Origin: Bradyrhizobium centrolobii
GTDB taxonomy: Bacteria; Pseudomonadota; Alphaproteobacteria; Rhizobiales; Xanthobacteraceae
Assembly (NCBI RefSeq): GCF_001641635.1
Contig: NZ_LUUB01000054.1
Coordinates: 252,295 to 316,294, forward strand
DNA length: 64,000 nt
Reading direction: 5' to 3'
Position 1 is the first letter of the stretch, and the number at the start of each line of letters is the position of its first letter. Positions 62,615-64,000 of this stretch are shown piece by piece. The translations under genes were made by a program, and so were the position numbers. The notes under the pieces are model-generated. The model searched no databases and was not told the origin of the DNA. It worked only from the letters and a program-made list of their open reading frames with translations.

Positions 62615-62824
62615 ATGCCGATATCTGAAGAACTCGCGGTCCTGATCAAGCGGGCCGAGGGAGCCACGGCGACCGCCCGACGGCTGCTCGACGAGAACGA
62701 CCGCTGGCGCCGCAGCGTCGAGCGGCAGCTCGACTATATGTACGAGCTCGGCGCGGAATTCAGGCGGCCGTCCGTCAGACGTCCCACGGCGATGCCGGAT
62801 CGACCTGCTGCCGGAGATAGGTGA
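62615..62824 (+). CDS. small helical hypothetical protein (69 aa)
   Basis: AGGAG 8 bases before the ATG at 62615. 'MPISEELAVLIKRAEGATAT' and 'WRRSVERQLDYMYELGAEFR' form a helical, amphipathic protein with an Arg/Pro-rich tail. It lies divergent from the kinase gene and overlaps the next gene tail-to-tail by 50 bp. No family is recognised; it could be an accessory factor of the signalling cluster. Confidence 0.6.
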   Translation: MPISEELAVLIKRAEGATATARRLLDENDRWRRSVERQLDYMYELGAEFRRPSVRRPTAMPDRPAAGDR

Positions 62825-63056
62825 CGCGCTGCTCGATCAGGGTGCGGTGACGCTCCCACTCGACCAGGGTCTGCTTGAGCAGATCGACCAGCCGCTCCGC
62901 CTGGCGTATGTCATGGCCGCCGGCCTCAAGGTCACGCACCCGCTCCTCCTGGTCGCGGATTCGCTGCCAGCCTTCCTCGATATCCCGATCCGCCTTGATG
63001 AGAAGGCGCCGCTCGGCATTGAGCTGCTCGGTACGTTCGGCAAGGGAGAGGACCAT
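62775..63056 (-). CDS. coiled-coil hypothetical protein (93 aa)
   Basis: 'MVLSLAERTEQLNAERRLLI' and 'QEERVRDLEAGGHDIRQAER' followed by 'LLKQTLVEWERHRTLIEQRV' give an almost entirely helical protein with heptad spacing. It starts 10 bp after the CheB stop on the same strand, so it is co-transcribed with CheB. Its last 50 bp overlap the end of the plus-strand gene. Function is unknown; a role as a CheB partner is inference from position. Confidence 0.7.
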   Translation of the reverse strand: MVLSLAERTEQLNAERRLLIKADRDIEEGWQRIRDQEERVRDLEAGGHDIRQAERLVDLLKQTLVEWERHRTLIEQRVTYLRQQVDPASPWDV

Positions 63057-63066
63057 GGCGGTGCCT

Positions 63067-64000
63067 TCAGGCCTCCTTGCGAACCGGAGGATCGAGCGAG
63101 TGTAGCACGACGCGCCGGATCATGTCGGCATATTCGCGATACTCGGCGGCCCGTATCTCGTACATTTCGGCGACCGCAGACCGGCCGCCGCGCCGGCCGT
63201 CCGTGGCCATGCGCTGCACCAGCTCCGCCCTCTCTTCGATGATGCGCAGCGCGACGCGCAAAGCTTCGTCGACGCGGCCCTCCTGCTCCTTGGCAAGCGC
63301 ATCGGCGGTGTAGGCGTGACCGACCTGACAGCGGAAGCGCATCGGGCGCTGCTCCTTGACCTCGGACAAGACGCCGCCACAGGCCGGACAGGTCAGCGCG
63401 ACGGGATCGGCCAGCGAAATAAGGTTGTCGCTGCCGATCCGGTCGCCGGCCGCAATCTCGACCTCGAGCCTGATCTCCGGCGGGATCGGGAGCGCCGCGC
63501 CAGGAGCCTCCCTGACGAGTTCAGATAGCACGTCGCCCATGCTGGCGCCGGGAACACAGAGATCGATGGTGGTCGCCAGCAAAGCGCGTCGCGGCATTTC
63601 GTCCGCGATGGCTTCCGAGGGATCCTGCACCACCGTCATACCGCCGCAGCGCTTGATGGCATTGAGACCGGCTGCGCCGTCGGACAACAGGCCGCTCAGG
63701 ACAACGCCGATCACGCGCGGACCGTGATGCAGCGCGGCCGAGCGAAACAGCGCATCGATTGCCGGCCGCACCATGTTCTCGCGCGGACCGCGCCCGAGGA
63801 ACATGCGATCGTCCGACAGCAGCAAATGATGGTCCGGCGCTGCCAGATAGATCTGGCCGGGTTCGATCTTCATGCCGTCTTCGGCCTGCAGGACCGGAAG
63901 CCTGCTAGCGCTGCTGGCCACCGTCGAGAGGATACCGATGCCTTGAGCCGGTATGTGCAGGACGATGAATATGGCGGCTGGCAGGCCGGCCGGCAGACGG
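63067..64000 (-). CDS. CheB methylesterase with C-terminal zinc-ribbon-like extension, 5' truncated by window edge
   Basis: The frame is open through the right edge of the window. The visible part begins within the CheB catalytic domain ('FIVLHIPAQG' with the catalytic His, 'GVVLSGLLSDGAAG' with the Asp); the Ser loop is outside. After the catalytic domain a Cys-rich segment 'ALTCPACGGVLSEV' plus 'FRCQVGHAYTADAL' looks like a zinc ribbon, then helices to the stop. This two-part layout is known for some stand-alone CheB proteins. A receiver domain cannot be excluded upstream. Confidence 0.88.
   Translation of the reverse strand, partial: RLPAGLPAAIFIVLHIPAQGIGILSTVASSASRLPVLQAEDGMKIEPGQIYLAAPDHHLLLSDDRMFLGRGPRENMVRPAIDALFRSAALHHGPRVIGVVLSGLLSDGAAGLNAIKRCGGMTVVQDPSEAIADEMPRRALLATTIDLCVPGASMGDVLSELVREAPGAALPIPPEIRLEVEIAAGDRIGSDNLISLADPVALTCPACGGVLSEVKEQRPMRFRCQVGHAYTADALAKEQEGRVDEALRVALRIIEERAELVQRMATDGRRGGRSAVAEMYEIRAAEYREYADMIRRVVLHSLDPPVRKEA

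Overview
The window looks like chromosome of a Bradyrhizobium-type alphaproteobacterium. The evidence is the high GC content, the strong GGAGG-type ribosome sites, the families present (TAXI TRAP transporter, LivFGMHK, IalB, OpgC, HWE kinase, DUF35/thiolase pairs), rhizobial iron-control-like operators, and several families of interspersed palindromes typical of that genus. No phage, IS, transposase, integrase or CRISPR array was seen. Both window ends cut genes: a VOC protein at the left and a CheB methylesterase at the right.

Layout. 1-4.7 kb: VOC protein end, OpgC-like acyltransferase, AraC regulator, small genes. 4.8-13 kb: acyl-CoA carboxyltransferase and IclR regulator, divergent from a 73-aa biotin carrier, a TAXI TRAP transporter (binding protein plus fused permease) and a glutaminase fused to STAS and cyclic-nucleotide-binding domains; an overlapping double palindrome sits in the divergent promoter. 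13-19 kb: MazG-like and CMD proteins, then a CoA-linked group (thiolase-like protein lacking the nucleophile plus DUF35 partner, class III CoA-transferase, SCP-x-like thiolase). 18.9-31 kb: a sugar/sugar-acid module. On the minus strand are the ABC importer, a DenD-like dehydrogenase, KDG kinase and KDPG aldolase. On the plus strand are a LacI regulator, an aldonate dehydratase and two SDR dehydrogenases. Two LacI-type operators lie at the two promoter regions, so the module probably imports a sugar or sugar acid, oxidises and dehydrates it to a 2-keto-3-deoxy acid, phosphorylates it and cleaves it to pyruvate plus a triose phosphate.

31-35.7 kb: Tat-exported beta-lactamase-fold hydrolase, GFA protein, DMT exporter with divergent LysR, M50 protease, a membrane-anchored hypothetical. 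35.7-44.5 kb: iron uptake. Two paralogous TonB-dependent siderophore receptors lie in tandem; the downstream one heads a receptor-piuC-exbB-exbD-tonB operon. Each receptor is preceded by tandem imperfect palindromes with a TTCTAAACT half-site, three copies in exact 23-bp phase before the first. 44.8-49.8 kb: RND efflux adaptor and pump, then an IalB-like periplasmic protein.

50-54.7 kb: complete branched-chain amino-acid-type ABC operon (SBP-livH-livM-livG-livF). Both ABC operons carry a very stable hairpin just after the binding-protein gene. 55-58.3 kb: DUF1428 protein, tRNA-Gln(CTG), and a group of small uncharacterised genes with two dispersed repeats. 58.5-64 kb: a CheB-CheR-PAS-HWE histidine kinase translationally coupled to a Crp/Fnr regulator, then small coiled-coil genes and a second CheB with a zinc-ribbon-like tail.
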